64,000 bases of DNA from Reyranella humidisoli (GTDB lineage: Bacteria; Pseudomonadota; Alphaproteobacteria; Reyranellales; Reyranellaceae), in assembly GCF_019039055.1 (NCBI RefSeq), contig NZ_JAHOPB010000004.1, positions 62,001 through 126,000 of the forward strand. The letters are read 5' to 3'. The notes below the pieces were generated by a model, which saw only the letters and a program-made list of their open reading frames with translations, was not told the origin of the DNA and made no database searches. Both the position numbers and the translations under genes were made by a program. Each line of letters opens with the position of its first letter. Within the stretch, counting starts at the first letter, position 1. Shown here in pieces: positions 31,148-41,747 of the stretch.

Positions 31148-31603
31148 TCACCGCTTCGCCGGTGGCAGCACTCTCTGGATCATCGCGAACAGGAACGCCG
31201 TCGTCAGGCCGAACAGCAGCACGCCGTTCACCGCTTCCAGCCCGCCCAGCATCTTCCACTGGTGGGCGAGGTGGATGCTGGTGTCGCCGTAGGTGGTCAG
31301 CGCGCCCAGCGAATAGAGCATGGCGGAGCGGTTGTCGGGGATGGCGTCCAGGTAGCGGAAGGCCAGTGCCCAGATGCCGCCTTCGAGGATGTGCAGGGTC
31401 GTCACCAGAGTCACCGCCATCGCCATCACCAGGGAGAAGGTGAGGGTGACGTGGCGGCCGCGGTCCCGCATCGTGTCGAGCACCCGGTCGACCCGGGCGG
31501 TGAAGACCGCCAGGCACAGGATATGGATCACGCAGGTCAGCGCGATCAGCGGCACACCCCACGCCCAGTCGTGTCCCCACTGCACTTCGTCGAGCGGGTT
31601 CAT
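31148..31603 (-). CDS. Small two-TM potassium-channel-like protein
   Basis: A 151-residue membrane protein with four hydrophobic segments. The C-terminal part has the layout of a K+ channel pore: a pore helix and filter (SLGALTTYGDTSI), then a long last helix (LGGLEAVNGVLLFGLTTAFLFAMIQ). The filter reads TTYGD in place of the usual TVGYGD, so ion selectivity is uncertain. Start at 31603 is chosen because upstream in-frame residues are Arg-rich antisense of the neighbouring gene. It follows ettA on the same strand after 29 bases. Confidence 0.75.
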   Translation of the reverse strand: MNPLDEVQWGHDWAWGVPLIALTCVIHILCLAVFTARVDRVLDTMRDRGRHVTLTFSLVMAMAVTLVTTLHILEGGIWALAFRYLDAIPDNRSAMLYSLGALTTYGDTSIHLAHQWKMLGGLEAVNGVLLFGLTTAFLFAMIQRVLPPAKR

Positions 31604-31632
31604 GCCATGCCGCCGTTCCCGTGCCCGCCGGT

Positions 31633-33306
<1,674 letters not shown>

Positions 33307-33386
33307 TCTAACTAAATCCTTGTGTCGCGGAGCTTGTAGCGGCCCCGCCCAGACGGTTCAATGACGCCGGGGAGAAACGCGCACGC

Positions 33387-36300
33387 ATGCTGGTGGAACC
33401 GGCTGTCCTGGCCTTGTCGCTGGCCTATCTGGGGCTGCTCTTCGCCGTGGCCTATTTCGGCGACCGCTACGCGCGCGACTGGTCGCGGAACTCGGTGGCC
33501 CCGGTCGTCTACGGTCTGTCGCTGGCCATCTACTGTACCTCCTGGACCTTCTACGGCGCGGTCGGCCGCGCGGCGACCTCGGGCATCGACTTCATCCTGA
33601 TCTACACCGGCCCGGTCCTGGTCGTGACCCTGGGCTACCCGATGCTGCGGAAAATGGTGCGGGTGGCCAAGCAGCACAACGTGACGTCGATCGCCGATTT
33701 CCTGGCGTCGCGCTACGGCAAGAGCCGCGCCGTCGGCGTCACCGCCACGCTGTTCGCCACGGTGGGTGTGCTGCCCTACATCGCGCTGCAGCTGCAGGCC
33801 GTGTCGGCGTCGTTCCGCACCATCGCCGCACCCTCGCCGTGGGTCGGAGGCGCGCCGGGTGTCGTGCATGCCGATACCTCGCTGATCGTGGCGGCGCTGA
33901 TGGCGCTGTTCACCATCCTGTTCGGCGTGCGCAACGTGCAGGCCTCAGAGCAGCATCGCGGCATGATGCTGGCCATCGCCTTCGAGTCGGTGGTCAAGCT
34001 GCTGGCGCTGCTGGCGGTCGGCCCCTTCGTGGTGTGGTTCCTGTTCGACGGCCCGTCCGACATGGTGGCGCGGCTCGCCGAGGCGCCGGCCGTGGCCGAG
34101 CGGCTGACGCGCGAGGCCTCGCCGCTCACCTGGGTGGTGATGTCGCTGCTCTCGGGCATGGCCTTCCTCTGCCTGCCGCGCCAGTTCCATGTCGCCGTCG
34201 TCGAGCACGACCATCCGGCGAGCCTGAAGACGGCGCGCTGGCTGTTCCCGGCCTATCTCGTGCTGATCAACCTGTTCGTGATCCCGATCGCGGCGGCGGG
34301 CCTGCTGCTGCTGGGGCCGAACGTCAGCCCCGACCTCTACGTGCTGCAGCTGCCGCTGGTCGGCGGCGAGAGCTGGCTGTCGGCCTTCGTGTTCATCGGC
34401 GGCCTGTCGGCGGCGACCTCGATGGTCATCGTGGCCTGCATGGCGCTGTCGGGCATGATCGGCAACGAGCTGCTGATGCCCTACCTGCTGAAGCGGCAGG
34501 CCGGCGTCGCACGGGACATGGGGCCGCTGGTGGTGCTGGTGCGCCGCGCCGCCGTCGTGCTGATCCTGATGGCGGGCTATGCCTACGAGCGCATCATCTC
34601 GGGCTACCTGCCGCTCGCCTCGATCGGGCTGATCTCCTTCTGCGCCGTCGCCAACTTCGCGCCCGGCCTCGTGCTCGGCCTCTACTGGCAGCGCGCCCAC
34701 AGGTACGGCGTCGTGGCGGGCCTGACCGGCGGCTTCGTCGTGTGGCTCTACGCGCTGCTGCTGCCGACCCTGCGCCAGGGTGGCGGCAGCGGCGCGGGAG
34801 CGGGCGCGGGGCCGGTGGCGCCGTTCAGCCCCTACCTGCCCGAGCCGCTGGCCGCGCTCGATCCGGTGTTGCAGGGCTTCCTGGTCTGCGTCGCGGTGAA
34901 CACGGCACTGCTGGTCGGGGTCTCGCTGCTGGTGCGGCCGGTGGGCCGGGACCGCGAACAGGCCGACGCCTTCGTGCTGGGCGCCGAGCCGCGGCCGCTG
35001 CCGCGCCGCGCGCCGGCCGACGCTGCCCGCATCGAGGAGCTGCGCCAGCTCCTCGCGCGCTTCGTCGGTGTCGAGCGCGCGGCCCGCACCCTCACGGGCG
35101 AACTGTCGCTGGAAACGGCGGTGGTCCGCACCGAGCGCATGCTGTCGGGCACGCTGGGCGCGGCCTCGGCGCGCGTCATCGTGGCGGCCTCGGCCCGGCG
35201 CGGCCGGCTGCTGCCGCGCAGCGCGCGCGCCATCATCGACGAGGCCTCCGAGGCGATCCGCTACAACTACGAGATCCTGCGCAACACGCTCGACCATGTC
35301 GGCATGGGCATCGCCTCGTTCGACCGCGAGGGCCGGCTCGAGATCTTCAACGACCGCTTCACCGACCTGCTGGCACTGGACGACGACGCGGTGGCCGTCG
35401 GCGCCGCGCCGCGCGAGTTCGGCGCGACGCCCGAGGTCGTGGCGCTGCTGCGCCGGCCCGAGACGCCGCAGACGCACGAGATCACCACGCGCGACGGCCG
35501 CGTGATCGAACTGCGGCTCGATCCGCTGCCGGGGGACGGGTTCGTGGCCACCTGCAACGACGTCACGGCGCGGGTGCGCATCGCCCAGGCGCTGCGCGAC
35601 AGCGACGGCCAGCTCCGCCGCGCGGCCGAGACGCTGGAGCAGCGCGTGGTCGAGCGCACCGCCGAACTCGAGGCCAGCCGCGCCGAGGCGGAGGCCGCCA
35701 ATCTCGGCAAGACGCGCTTCATCGCGGCGGCGAGCCATGATCTCCTGCAGCCGCTGCATGCCGCGCGGCTGTTCACGGCGGCGATGATCGACCGCGACCC
35801 GCGCAACGATCTCGGCGGCAAGATCGATGCGAGCCTCGGCGCCGTCGAATCGCTGCTCGACGCGCTGCTCGACATCTCCAAGCTCGATGCCGGCGCCTTC
35901 AAGCCCGAGCGGCGGCCCTTCGCGCTGCAGCCGCTCTTCGAGTCGCTGGCGACGGCCTTCGCGCCGATGGCGGCACGGCGCGGAATCGCGTTGGCGGTGG
36001 CGCCGACGCGCGCCTTCGTCGACACCGATCCGGCCTTCCTGCGCCGCATCCTGCAGAACCTTCTCTCGAACGCGCTGCGCTACGGGCAGGTCGAGGGACG
36101 GCCGGCGCGGGTGCTGCTGGGTTGCCGGCGGGTCGGCGATTCGCTGCGCATCGAGGTGAGGGACAACGGACCGGGCATCGCGCCCGACAAGCAGGCCGTG
36201 ATCTTCGACGAGTTCGTGCGGCTGCAGCCCGAGGACGAGGGGCCGCGCGAGGAGCGGGGGCTGGGGCTCGGCCTCGCCATCGTCGACCGCATCGCGCGCA

Positions 36301-36824
36301 TGCTCGACCTGCCGGTCGCGCTTGCCTCGGCACCGGGCCGCGGCTCGACCTTCTCCATCACCGTGCCCCGCGTGGCGGCCGTCGTGACAGCGCCCGTGGC
36401 GCAGCCGGTGCAACAGTCGCTGCCGTCGATCGAGGCCGAGAGCTTCGTGCTCTGCCTCGACAACGAGGCGCGGGTGCGCGAGGCGATGGCGGCGCTGCTG
36501 GGCGGGTGGGGCTGCAACGTCGCGACGGCTGCGTCGCAGGCCGAGGCGCTGGACGCGGTGGCGCGCGCCGGGCGCCTGCCGGACCTGGTGCTGGCCGACC
36601 TGCATCTCGACGAGGGCGCCGACGGTCTCGACGCCGTGGTCGCGATGCGCGCCGCCTGGGGTCGCGCCGTGCCCGCCGCGCTCGTCACGGCCGACCGCGA
36701 TCCGACATTGCGGCTGCGCGCGCGCGCGCTGCAGGTGGAACTGCTGCACAAGCCGGTGAAGCCGGCATCGCTGCGCGCACTGCTAAGGCTGCGGAGTTCG
36801 GCCGTGGGGCGGCTTACGGCCTGA
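33387..36824 (+). CDS. CrbS-like hybrid histidine kinase with sodium/solute symporter-type sensor domain
   Basis: A 1145-residue sensor. Residues 1 to about 520 form a 12-13 helix SSS-family (sodium/solute symporter-like) domain. Then come a PAS-like domain (about 630-725), a coiled coil (about 735-770), HisKA with phosphoacceptor H784 (AASHDLLQPLHAARLF), HATPase (LLSNALRYG, DNGPGIAPDKQ) and a C-terminal receiver with D1071 (LVLADLHLDEG). The layout matches CrbS/MxtR-type kinases, which respond to acetate or related metabolism. The convergent neighbour is a LuxR-type regulator (11-base overlap) and the next operon is a symporter of the VC_2705 type, a known target class of CrbR. Confidence 0.9.
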   Translation: MLVEPAVLALSLAYLGLLFAVAYFGDRYARDWSRNSVAPVVYGLSLAIYCTSWTFYGAVGRAATSGIDFILIYTGPVLVVTLGYPMLRKMVRVAKQHNVTSIADFLASRYGKSRAVGVTATLFATVGVLPYIALQLQAVSASFRTIAAPSPWVGGAPGVVHADTSLIVAALMALFTILFGVRNVQASEQHRGMMLAIAFESVVKLLALLAVGPFVVWFLFDGPSDMVARLAEAPAVAERLTREASPLTWVVMSLLSGMAFLCLPRQFHVAVVEHDHPASLKTARWLFPAYLVLINLFVIPIAAAGLLLLGPNVSPDLYVLQLPLVGGESWLSAFVFIGGLSAATSMVIVACMALSGMIGNELLMPYLLKRQAGVARDMGPLVVLVRRAAVVLILMAGYAYERIISGYLPLASIGLISFCAVANFAPGLVLGLYWQRAHRYGVVAGLTGGFVVWLYALLLPTLRQGGGSGAGAGAGPVAPFSPYLPEPLAALDPVLQGFLVCVAVNTALLVGVSLLVRPVGRDREQADAFVLGAEPRPLPRRAPADAARIEELRQLLARFVGVERAARTLTGELSLETAVVRTERMLSGTLGAASARVIVAASARRGRLLPRSARAIIDEASEAIRYNYEILRNTLDHVGMGIASFDREGRLEIFNDRFTDLLALDDDAVAVGAAPREFGATPEVVALLRRPETPQTHEITTRDGRVIELRLDPLPGDGFVATCNDVTARVRIAQALRDSDGQLRRAAETLEQRVVERTAELEASRAEAEAANLGKTRFIAAASHDLLQPLHAARLFTAAMIDRDPRNDLGGKIDASLGAVESLLDALLDISKLDAGAFKPERRPFALQPLFESLATAFAPMAARRGIALAVAPTRAFVDTDPAFLRRILQNLLSNALRYGQVEGRPARVLLGCRRVGDSLRIEVRDNGPGIAPDKQAVIFDEFVRLQPEDEGPREERGLGLGLAIVDRIARMLDLPVALASAPGRGSTFSITVPRVAAVVTAPVAQPVQQSLPSIEAESFVLCLDNEARVREAMAALLGGWGCNVATAASQAEALDAVARAGRLPDLVLADLHLDEGADGLDAVVAMRAAWGRAVPAALVTADRDPTLRLRARALQVELLHKPVKPASLRALLRLRSSAVGRLTA

Positions 36825-37455
36825 TCGTCTCCGTCGACGGCAACGCCAGTCCGCGCGCCTCGATCACGGCCTGGGTGCGCGAGCGGACGCCGAGCTTGCG
36901 CAGGATCACCGTCACGTGCGCCTTCACGGTGGCTTCACCGACGCCGAGCTTGTGCGCGATCTGCTTGTTCTGGTCGCCCTGCACCATCAGCGACAGCACG
37001 CGCCATTGCTGCGGCGTGAGCTGGGCGGCGCGCTGGGCGAAGGTCTCGCCGGTGCTGGCTTCGGGCGGCGCGAAGATCTCGCCGTCGAGGACGGCGCGCA
37101 CGATCGCGGCGATCTCGTCGAGTGGCGCGGACTTGTCGATATAGGCCGAGGCGCCGAACTCGTAGGCGCGGCGCACCACCGAGGCCTCGCGCGCCGCCGA
37201 CACGACGACGATGGGCACGGTGGGATGCTCGGCGCGCAGGCGGGCGAGGCCGGTGAGCCCGTCCATGCCCGGCATGTCCAGGTCGAGCAGCACCGCATCG
37301 GTTTCGGGCTCGCGGTCGAGCGCGGCTTTCGCCTGGTCGAGGGAACCGGCCATGTTGAATTGCGCGCCGGTGAACGCCTGACCGAGCGCCGACGCCAGCG
37401 CGTCGCGAACCATCGGGTGGTCGTCGGCTACCAGGAAGCGCTCGATGTCGGCCAT
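36814..37455 (-). CDS. CrbR-like LuxR-family response regulator
   Basis: A 213-residue NarL/LuxR response regulator with an N-terminal receiver (phosphoacceptor D58 in VLLDLDMPGMDG, acidic pair D11-D12, Lys in YIDKSAPL) and a C-terminal LuxR helix-turn-helix (LTPQQWRVLSLMVQGDQNKQIAHKLGVGEATVKAHV). It is the probable partner of the convergent SSS-type hybrid kinase. In Vibrio and Pseudomonas relatives (CrbR, ErdR) it switches on acetyl-CoA synthetase and acetate uptake genes. The start at 37455 begins the receiver fold cleanly. Confidence 0.9.
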   Translation of the reverse strand: MADIERFLVADDHPMVRDALASALGQAFTGAQFNMAGSLDQAKAALDREPETDAVLLDLDMPGMDGLTGLARLRAEHPTVPIVVVSAAREASVVRRAYEFGASAYIDKSAPLDEIAAIVRAVLDGEIFAPPEASTGETFAQRAAQLTPQQWRVLSLMVQGDQNKQIAHKLGVGEATVKAHVTVILRKLGVRSRTQAVIEARGLALPSTETIRP

Positions 37456-37486
37456 GGGATGAGCGTGACCACCGGGGCCGGGAGAA

Positions 37487-38083
37487 TCAAGACGCAAGGC
37501 GGAGATTGGCCAGCAACGCGTTGCGATCGAGGCGTTTGGGCAGGCGATCGTTGAACGAGATCAGGCCGAACGTCACGGCCGCGGCCAGCACCTGGCGTTC
37601 CTCCTCGGCGTTCTTCGACCGGGCCGGCACGAATTCGTGGATCAGCGCACCCGTCCTGTGTCCCATGACCTTGAGGTCGGGGCGATGATCGGAGGAGACA
37701 CCGGCGAAGCGGCTGAGCAGGGCCGCATGGCGATCGCTCCAGCCTTCGGGCCGATGAACCGGCGCCGGATATTCGCCCAGCGCGTCGGCGTACGTTCGTA
37801 CCAGGGCGGGGTCCAACTCGGGGCCGCCGTCGAGAAAGGACCGCACGACGAAAGCCATGTCGGCGGCGATGGCCGCGAAGGCTTCCCAGCGGCAGACCGC
37901 AAAGGCGTCGTTGAAGGCGGGATCGCCGAAGGCCGACTGGCCGAACCACGCCAGCGTATTGCGGGAGAATTCGTAGGTCGACCGTTGGGCCACGTAGGAC
38001 GCCTCGCCGCTGACGAAACGCGTGAGCTGCGCGCGTGAGCGGATGCGCGTGGGGAAAAGGTAGCTCTTGAGCCCTGCAAGCAT
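37487..38083 (-). CDS. Conserved hypothetical protein
   Basis: A 198-residue soluble protein, mostly helical by composition, without signal peptide or membrane segment. Notable segments are RWEAFAAIAADMAFVVRSFLDGG and FNDRLPKRLDRNALLANL. I do not recognise the family. It is upstream of the CrbR-like gene on the same strand, 31 bases away, so the two may form an operon. The start at 38083 has only a weak GAGAG site; an earlier in-frame start adds an unlikely Arg-rich extension. Confidence 0.6.
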   Translation of the reverse strand: MLAGLKSYLFPTRIRSRAQLTRFVSGEASYVAQRSTYEFSRNTLAWFGQSAFGDPAFNDAFAVCRWEAFAAIAADMAFVVRSFLDGGPELDPALVRTYADALGEYPAPVHRPEGWSDRHAALLSRFAGVSSDHRPDLKVMGHRTGALIHEFVPARSKNAEEERQVLAAAVTFGLISFNDRLPKRLDRNALLANLRLAS

Positions 38084-38154
38084 GCTGCTCTCTCGTCGAC
38101 TGCACGGCCTGTGAATGGATATTCGACTAAAGTAGGGGTACAGCCGCACTGACA

Positions 38155-38180
38155 GTGAATCACACCTGCTGTATATTCAC
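38155..38180. promoter_or_regulatory. Inverted repeat GTGAAT-N14-ATTCAC
   Basis: GTGAAT at 38155-38160 and ATTCAC at 38175-38180 are perfect inverted halves 14 bases apart. A partial third copy (GTGAAT-N4-ATTCGA) is at 38111-38126. All lie in the 242-base region between the hypothetical gene and the DUF4212/symporter operon, a sensible place for regulator binding, possibly the CrbR-like protein. No function is proven. Confidence 0.35.
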
Positions 38181-38325
38181 GCAGTCTGATTGAATGAAAA
38201 TGAAGAAACAAGGCGCCCGAGCAAACCGGGCGATGGGGAGTTCAGCGTACCATCGGGCAATCCCGAACTCATCGCGGCGGTGGTTGTGCATCGGCGCCTC
38301 CAATTGTCTTTGGAGGAGCAAGAGC

Positions 38326-38595
38326 ATGGCGGAAAGCAGACTGACGGCCTCGCAGCAGGCCGCCTATTGGGAAAAAACGAAGCGGCTGATGCTGGTCATC
38401 CTCGCCGCATGGTTCTTCTTCAGCTTCGTGATCCACTTCTGGGCGCCGCAGCTCAACCAGATCCGGATCATCGGATTTCCGCTGGGCTACTACATGGCGG
38501 CCCAAGGCTCGCTGATCGCCTTCGTCCTGATGTGCGTCTGGAACGCCAAGTCCCAGGACAAGATCGATCACGAATTCGGCGTCCAGGACGAGTGA
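38326..38595 (+). CDS. DUF4212 protein, small subunit of sodium/solute symporter
   Basis: An 89-residue protein with two transmembrane helices (about 25-45 and 55-78) and the DUF4212 pattern YWxxTKRLMLVILAAWFFFSFVIHFWAPQLNQI ... GFPLGYYMAAQGSL. In this family the small protein precedes and works with a large SSS-type symporter. A GGAGGAG site lies seven bases before the ATG at 38326. The symporter gene starts 13 bases after its stop. Confidence 0.92.
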   Translation: MAESRLTASQQAAYWEKTKRLMLVILAAWFFFSFVIHFWAPQLNQIRIIGFPLGYYMAAQGSLIAFVLMCVWNAKSQDKIDHEFGVQDE

Positions 38596-38608
38596 CGGGG
38601 GAACGACC

Positions 38609-40498
38609 ATGGCAGCCATCCAAGGCGGGTTTCTCGCCAATCTCGGGCGCATCTATGCGCTCTACACCGGAACCTTCATCGGGTTCACGATCTTCATCGG
38701 CCTCCTCGAGTTTATGGGCGTGCCGAACCGCATACTCGGCTACCTCTTCATCTTCCTGACCCTCGGCGTCTACGCGCTGATCGGCTGGCTGGCGAGGACC
38801 GCCGAGGTCAACGAATACTATGTCGCCGGCCGCGCCGTTCCCGCCTTCTACAACGGCATGGCGACGGGCGCGGACTGGATGAGCGCCGCCTCGTTCATCG
38901 GCATGGCGGGCTCGCTCTACTTCGGCGGCTATGGCGGCCTGGCGTTCGTACTGGGCTGGACCGGCGGCTATGTGCTTGTCTCGATCCTGATGGCGCCGTA
39001 CCTGCGCAAGTTCGGCCAGTTCACCGTGCCGGACTTCTTCAGCGCCCGTTACGGCGGCAACGTGGCCCGCGCCCTGGCGGTCGTCGTCCTGATCACCGCG
39101 TCGTTCACCTATGTCGTCGCGCAGATCGTCGGTGTCGGCATCATCACCGCACGCTTCCTCGACATCCCGTTCCAGCTGGCCTGCTTCGTCGGTCTGCTCG
39201 GCATCCTGCTCTGCTCGATGCTGGGTGGCATGAAGGCGGTCACGTGGACGCAGGTGGCTCAGTACATCATCCTGATCATTGCCTACCTGATCCCGGTCGT
39301 CGTGCTGTCGGCCAAGGTCACGGGCATCCCGATCCCGCAGATCATGTACGGCCAGGCTCTTGAGAAGATCGAGGCGCTGGAGAAAACCTTCGGCATCGCA
39401 CAGCCCTACGCTTCGGCCTTCACCGATGCCAAGGGCGCCTACAGCCCGACGGCGATGTGGAACTTCTTCGCGCTGATCCTCTGCCTGATGGTCGGCACGG
39501 CGTCGCTCCCGCACATCCTGATGCGCTACTTCACCACGCCGTCGGTCAAGCAGGCCCGCGACTCGGTGGCGTGGTCGCTGTTCTTCATCTTCCTGCTCTA
39601 CTTCACGGCGCCGGCCTACGCGGCCTTCGCCAAGCTGGAAGTGTACCAGCACGTGATCGGGCAGCCGATCGCCAGCCTGCCGGCGTGGGTCTCCTCGTGG
39701 GGCAGCATCGGCCTCGTCGGCGCCTGCGACGCCGCCAACGCCGCCCAGACCTTCGCGCTGTGCAAGGGCGTCACCGGCAACGGCGACGGCATCCTGCAAC
39801 TCTCGGAGTTCCGCCTGCACACCGACGCGGTCGTGCTGGCGACGCCGGAAATCGCCGGCCTGCCCTACGTGATCTCCGGCCTGGTTGCGGCCGGTGGTCT
39901 CGCCGCCGCGCTCTCGACCGCGGACGGACTGCTGCTCGCGATCGCCAACGCGCTCAGCCACGACATCTACTACAAGATGATCGACCCCAACGCCGACACC
40001 AAGCGCCGCCTCGTCATCAGCCGGGTTCTTCTCGGCCTGGTGGCCCTGGTCGCCGCCTACGTGGCGGGCACGTTGGGGGCGGACATCCTGTTCCTGGTGT
40101 CGTGGGCCTTCTCGATGGCGGCGGCCGGCCTGTTCGCGGGCCTGGTCCTCGGCATCTGGTGGAAGAGGGCAGGCGATGCGGCCGGCGTCTGGGGCATCAT
40201 CGTCGGCTTCGGCCTGTGCATGTTCTTCCTGATCGCGACCGAGTTCTACGGGCCGTGGGTCAAGCAGAGCCTGAGCTGGATGGGCGACATCAACATCGTG
40301 AAGATCCGCGGTCGCGACGTTGCGTACATCTGGGGCATCAACAACATCTCGGTGGGCATCTTCGGTATTCCGGCGGCCTTCATCGCCATGCTGATCGCCG
40401 GCTGGGTGAGCAAGCCGGCATCGGCCGAGATGCAGGACTTCATCGATTCGATCCGGGTACCCGCCGGATCGGTGCGCAACGCCGAGGCGGCACATTGA
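38609..40498 (+). CDS. Sodium/solute symporter, VC_2705 type (cation/acetate symporter-like)
   Basis: A 629-residue SSS-family transporter with 13-14 helices, related to ActP. It has the NEYYVAGRAVPAFYNGMATGADWMSAASFIG segment typical of acetate-type symporters and a hydrophilic insertion (about 240-275) present in the VC_2705 subgroup. Uptake of acetate or a similar monocarboxylate with Na+ is the likely role. It is paired with DUF4212 and lies next to a CrbS/CrbR-like pair, the system that controls this kind of transporter in Vibrio. Confidence 0.93.
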   Translation: MAAIQGGFLANLGRIYALYTGTFIGFTIFIGLLEFMGVPNRILGYLFIFLTLGVYALIGWLARTAEVNEYYVAGRAVPAFYNGMATGADWMSAASFIGMAGSLYFGGYGGLAFVLGWTGGYVLVSILMAPYLRKFGQFTVPDFFSARYGGNVARALAVVVLITASFTYVVAQIVGVGIITARFLDIPFQLACFVGLLGILLCSMLGGMKAVTWTQVAQYIILIIAYLIPVVVLSAKVTGIPIPQIMYGQALEKIEALEKTFGIAQPYASAFTDAKGAYSPTAMWNFFALILCLMVGTASLPHILMRYFTTPSVKQARDSVAWSLFFIFLLYFTAPAYAAFAKLEVYQHVIGQPIASLPAWVSSWGSIGLVGACDAANAAQTFALCKGVTGNGDGILQLSEFRLHTDAVVLATPEIAGLPYVISGLVAAGGLAAALSTADGLLLAIANALSHDIYYKMIDPNADTKRRLVISRVLLGLVALVAAYVAGTLGADILFLVSWAFSMAAAGLFAGLVLGIWWKRAGDAAGVWGIIVGFGLCMFFLIATEFYGPWVKQSLSWMGDINIVKIRGRDVAYIWGINNISVGIFGIPAAFIAMLIAGWVSKPASAEMQDFIDSIRVPAGSVRNAEAAH

Positions 40499-40523
40499 TT
40501 GCCGCCGCGACTTGAGGAAGGGT

Positions 40524-40550
40524 AGGGCGGGGCGCAAGCCCCGCCCTTTC
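40524..40550 (+). terminator. Rho-independent terminator-like hairpin after the symporter gene
   Basis: A perfect 10-bp stem AGGGCGGGGC / GCCCCGCCCT encloses a GCAA loop and is followed by TTC. It lies 26 bases after the symporter stop codon and just before the next gene. Confidence 0.65.
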
Positions 40551-40561
40551 CACTTGGACCG

Positions 40562-40882
40562 ATGAACCAACCCGACTTCTTCTGGGGCTACCTGCCCTTC
40601 TGGATCGTGAACTACGGGCTGTCGCTCGTGGCCTGGGCCTGCATCGGGCGCTGGGCGCTGTCGTTCTTCGTGCCGGCGCTGCAGCCGCAGAACTACATCT
40701 GGCGATCCTTCGTCTGGCTTACCGAATGGGCCATCGCCGCGGTGGGCTTCGTCACGCCGGTATCGCTTTCGCGGCGCTGGCTGCCGCTGATCACGGCGTT
40801 CTGGCTATTCTGGCTGCGTACCGGCTTCTACTTCGCCATGGCGTCGGCCGGCCTCACGCCGCGTCTTGCGGGTGGAGGCTGA
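40562..40882 (+). CDS. Small membrane protein of unknown function
   Basis: A 106-residue, Trp/Phe-rich protein with two or three transmembrane helices (about 10-35, 50-65, 75-95). The second half (NYIWRSFVWLTEWAIAAVGFVTP) has a layout weakly like YggT-family proteins, but I would not assign it. It starts a set of three small membrane-protein genes spaced 2 and 18 bases apart. Confidence 0.7.
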   Translation: MNQPDFFWGYLPFWIVNYGLSLVAWACIGRWALSFFVPALQPQNYIWRSFVWLTEWAIAAVGFVTPVSLSRRWLPLITAFWLFWLRTGFYFAMASAGLTPRLAGGG

Positions 40883-40884
40883 CG

Positions 40885-41214
40885 ATGCTCCGCCACCAGG
40901 TCTTCGCCCTCGTGCTGGGGCTGGCCGTGTTCAACGGCATCTTCTCCCCGCTGGTGCATCTCGTCGCCGCCTACAGTCTCATCTGGGCACCCCCCTGGCT
41001 GCCCAACGATCCCAGCGTCATGTTCTATTTCTCCAGTCTGATCGTGGCGACGACGACGCTGCTGGTCTCGGGGGTGCCGGCCGCCCTGATCGAGCGTGCC
41101 GTCCCCGCCTCGCGCGAGGCGCCCGGTCCGAACTGGGTCTGGGCCGCGGTCGCGCTGGTTCTGTGCTTCCCCGCCCTGGTCCGTGTCTTGCTCATGTCAG
41201 GTGCTGTGCAATAG
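40885..41214 (+). CDS. Small membrane protein of unknown function
   Basis: A 109-residue protein with three hydrophobic segments (about 5-30, 44-62 and 86-104). A GGTGGAGG ribosome site overlaps the end of the preceding gene and the ATG lies two bases after its stop, so the genes are co-translated. No family recognised. Confidence 0.7.
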   Translation: MLRHQVFALVLGLAVFNGIFSPLVHLVAAYSLIWAPPWLPNDPSVMFYFSSLIVATTTLLVSGVPAALIERAVPASREAPGPNWVWAAVALVLCFPALVRVLLMSGAVQ

Positions 41215-41232
41215 GCTGCACCCGGAGGGCCG

Positions 41233-41601
41233 ATGGATCGGATCGAGTATCTCGCGGACTTCATCGTGCGTCGCGGCTGCGGCTTCGCGCTGCTGGCGAT
41301 CTGCATGGTCATGCTCGGCCTTTCCTACGACCTGCTGCTCTGCCTGAAGTCGGGAGCGATCCTGGAGGCGCTGCACGGATCGGTGCTCGGCCTGTTCGCG
41401 TACAACGCGCCGAAATGGAACCACAAGTCGACGGAGCTCTGGGTGCTCCTGAACAAGGGTGCGGACCTGCCGCCCAACTACCCGCCCGAACTGCTACTCG
41501 AAGTGCTGCGCAAGACCTACCTCCGCTACGCGGAGATGGCGGGTGTCGTGACGTTGGCGCTCTGCATCGGTGCCGCGATCGTATGGGTCTTCCGCGGGTG
41601 A
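41233..41601 (+). CDS. Small membrane protein of unknown function
   Basis: A 122-residue protein with helices at about 15-38 and 100-120 that bracket a polar, probably extracytoplasmic or cytoplasmic helical loop (NAPKWNHKSTELWVLLNKGADLPPNYPPELL). It is the third gene of the small membrane-protein cluster, 18 bases after the previous stop. No family recognised. Confidence 0.7.
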   Translation: MDRIEYLADFIVRRGCGFALLAICMVMLGLSYDLLLCLKSGAILEALHGSVLGLFAYNAPKWNHKSTELWVLLNKGADLPPNYPPELLLEVLRKTYLRYAEMAGVVTLALCIGAAIVWVFRG

Positions 41602-41707
41602 CGTCGCACGGCTTCTGAAATTCCGCAGACGGCATTCGACTTTGGTCTTGCGTGACCTTGGTCCAATTGCACGGACCCCGCATGTCCAACTAAAGGCGAT
41701 CTCTAAG

Positions 41708-41728
41708 CAATCGAGTCCAATTCGATTG
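41708..41728. promoter_or_regulatory. Inverted repeat CAATCGA-N7-TCGATTG before the MHS transporter
   Basis: Perfect 7-base halves lie directly upstream of the AAGGGAGAAA ribosome site of the transporter gene at 41748. The same half-sites with a 6-base spacer occur at 57070-57095, upstream of another carboxylate-type transporter component. It could be an operator or an mRNA hairpin near the start. Confidence 0.4.
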
Positions 41729-41747
41729 TCATAAGGGAGAAACGCCT

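Noticed and set aside
33945..36749. 934-codon minus-strand open frame opposite the hybrid kinase
   Set aside because: The kinase on the plus strand has all domains with catalytic residues; the antisense frame is His/Arg/Gln-rich without any domain.
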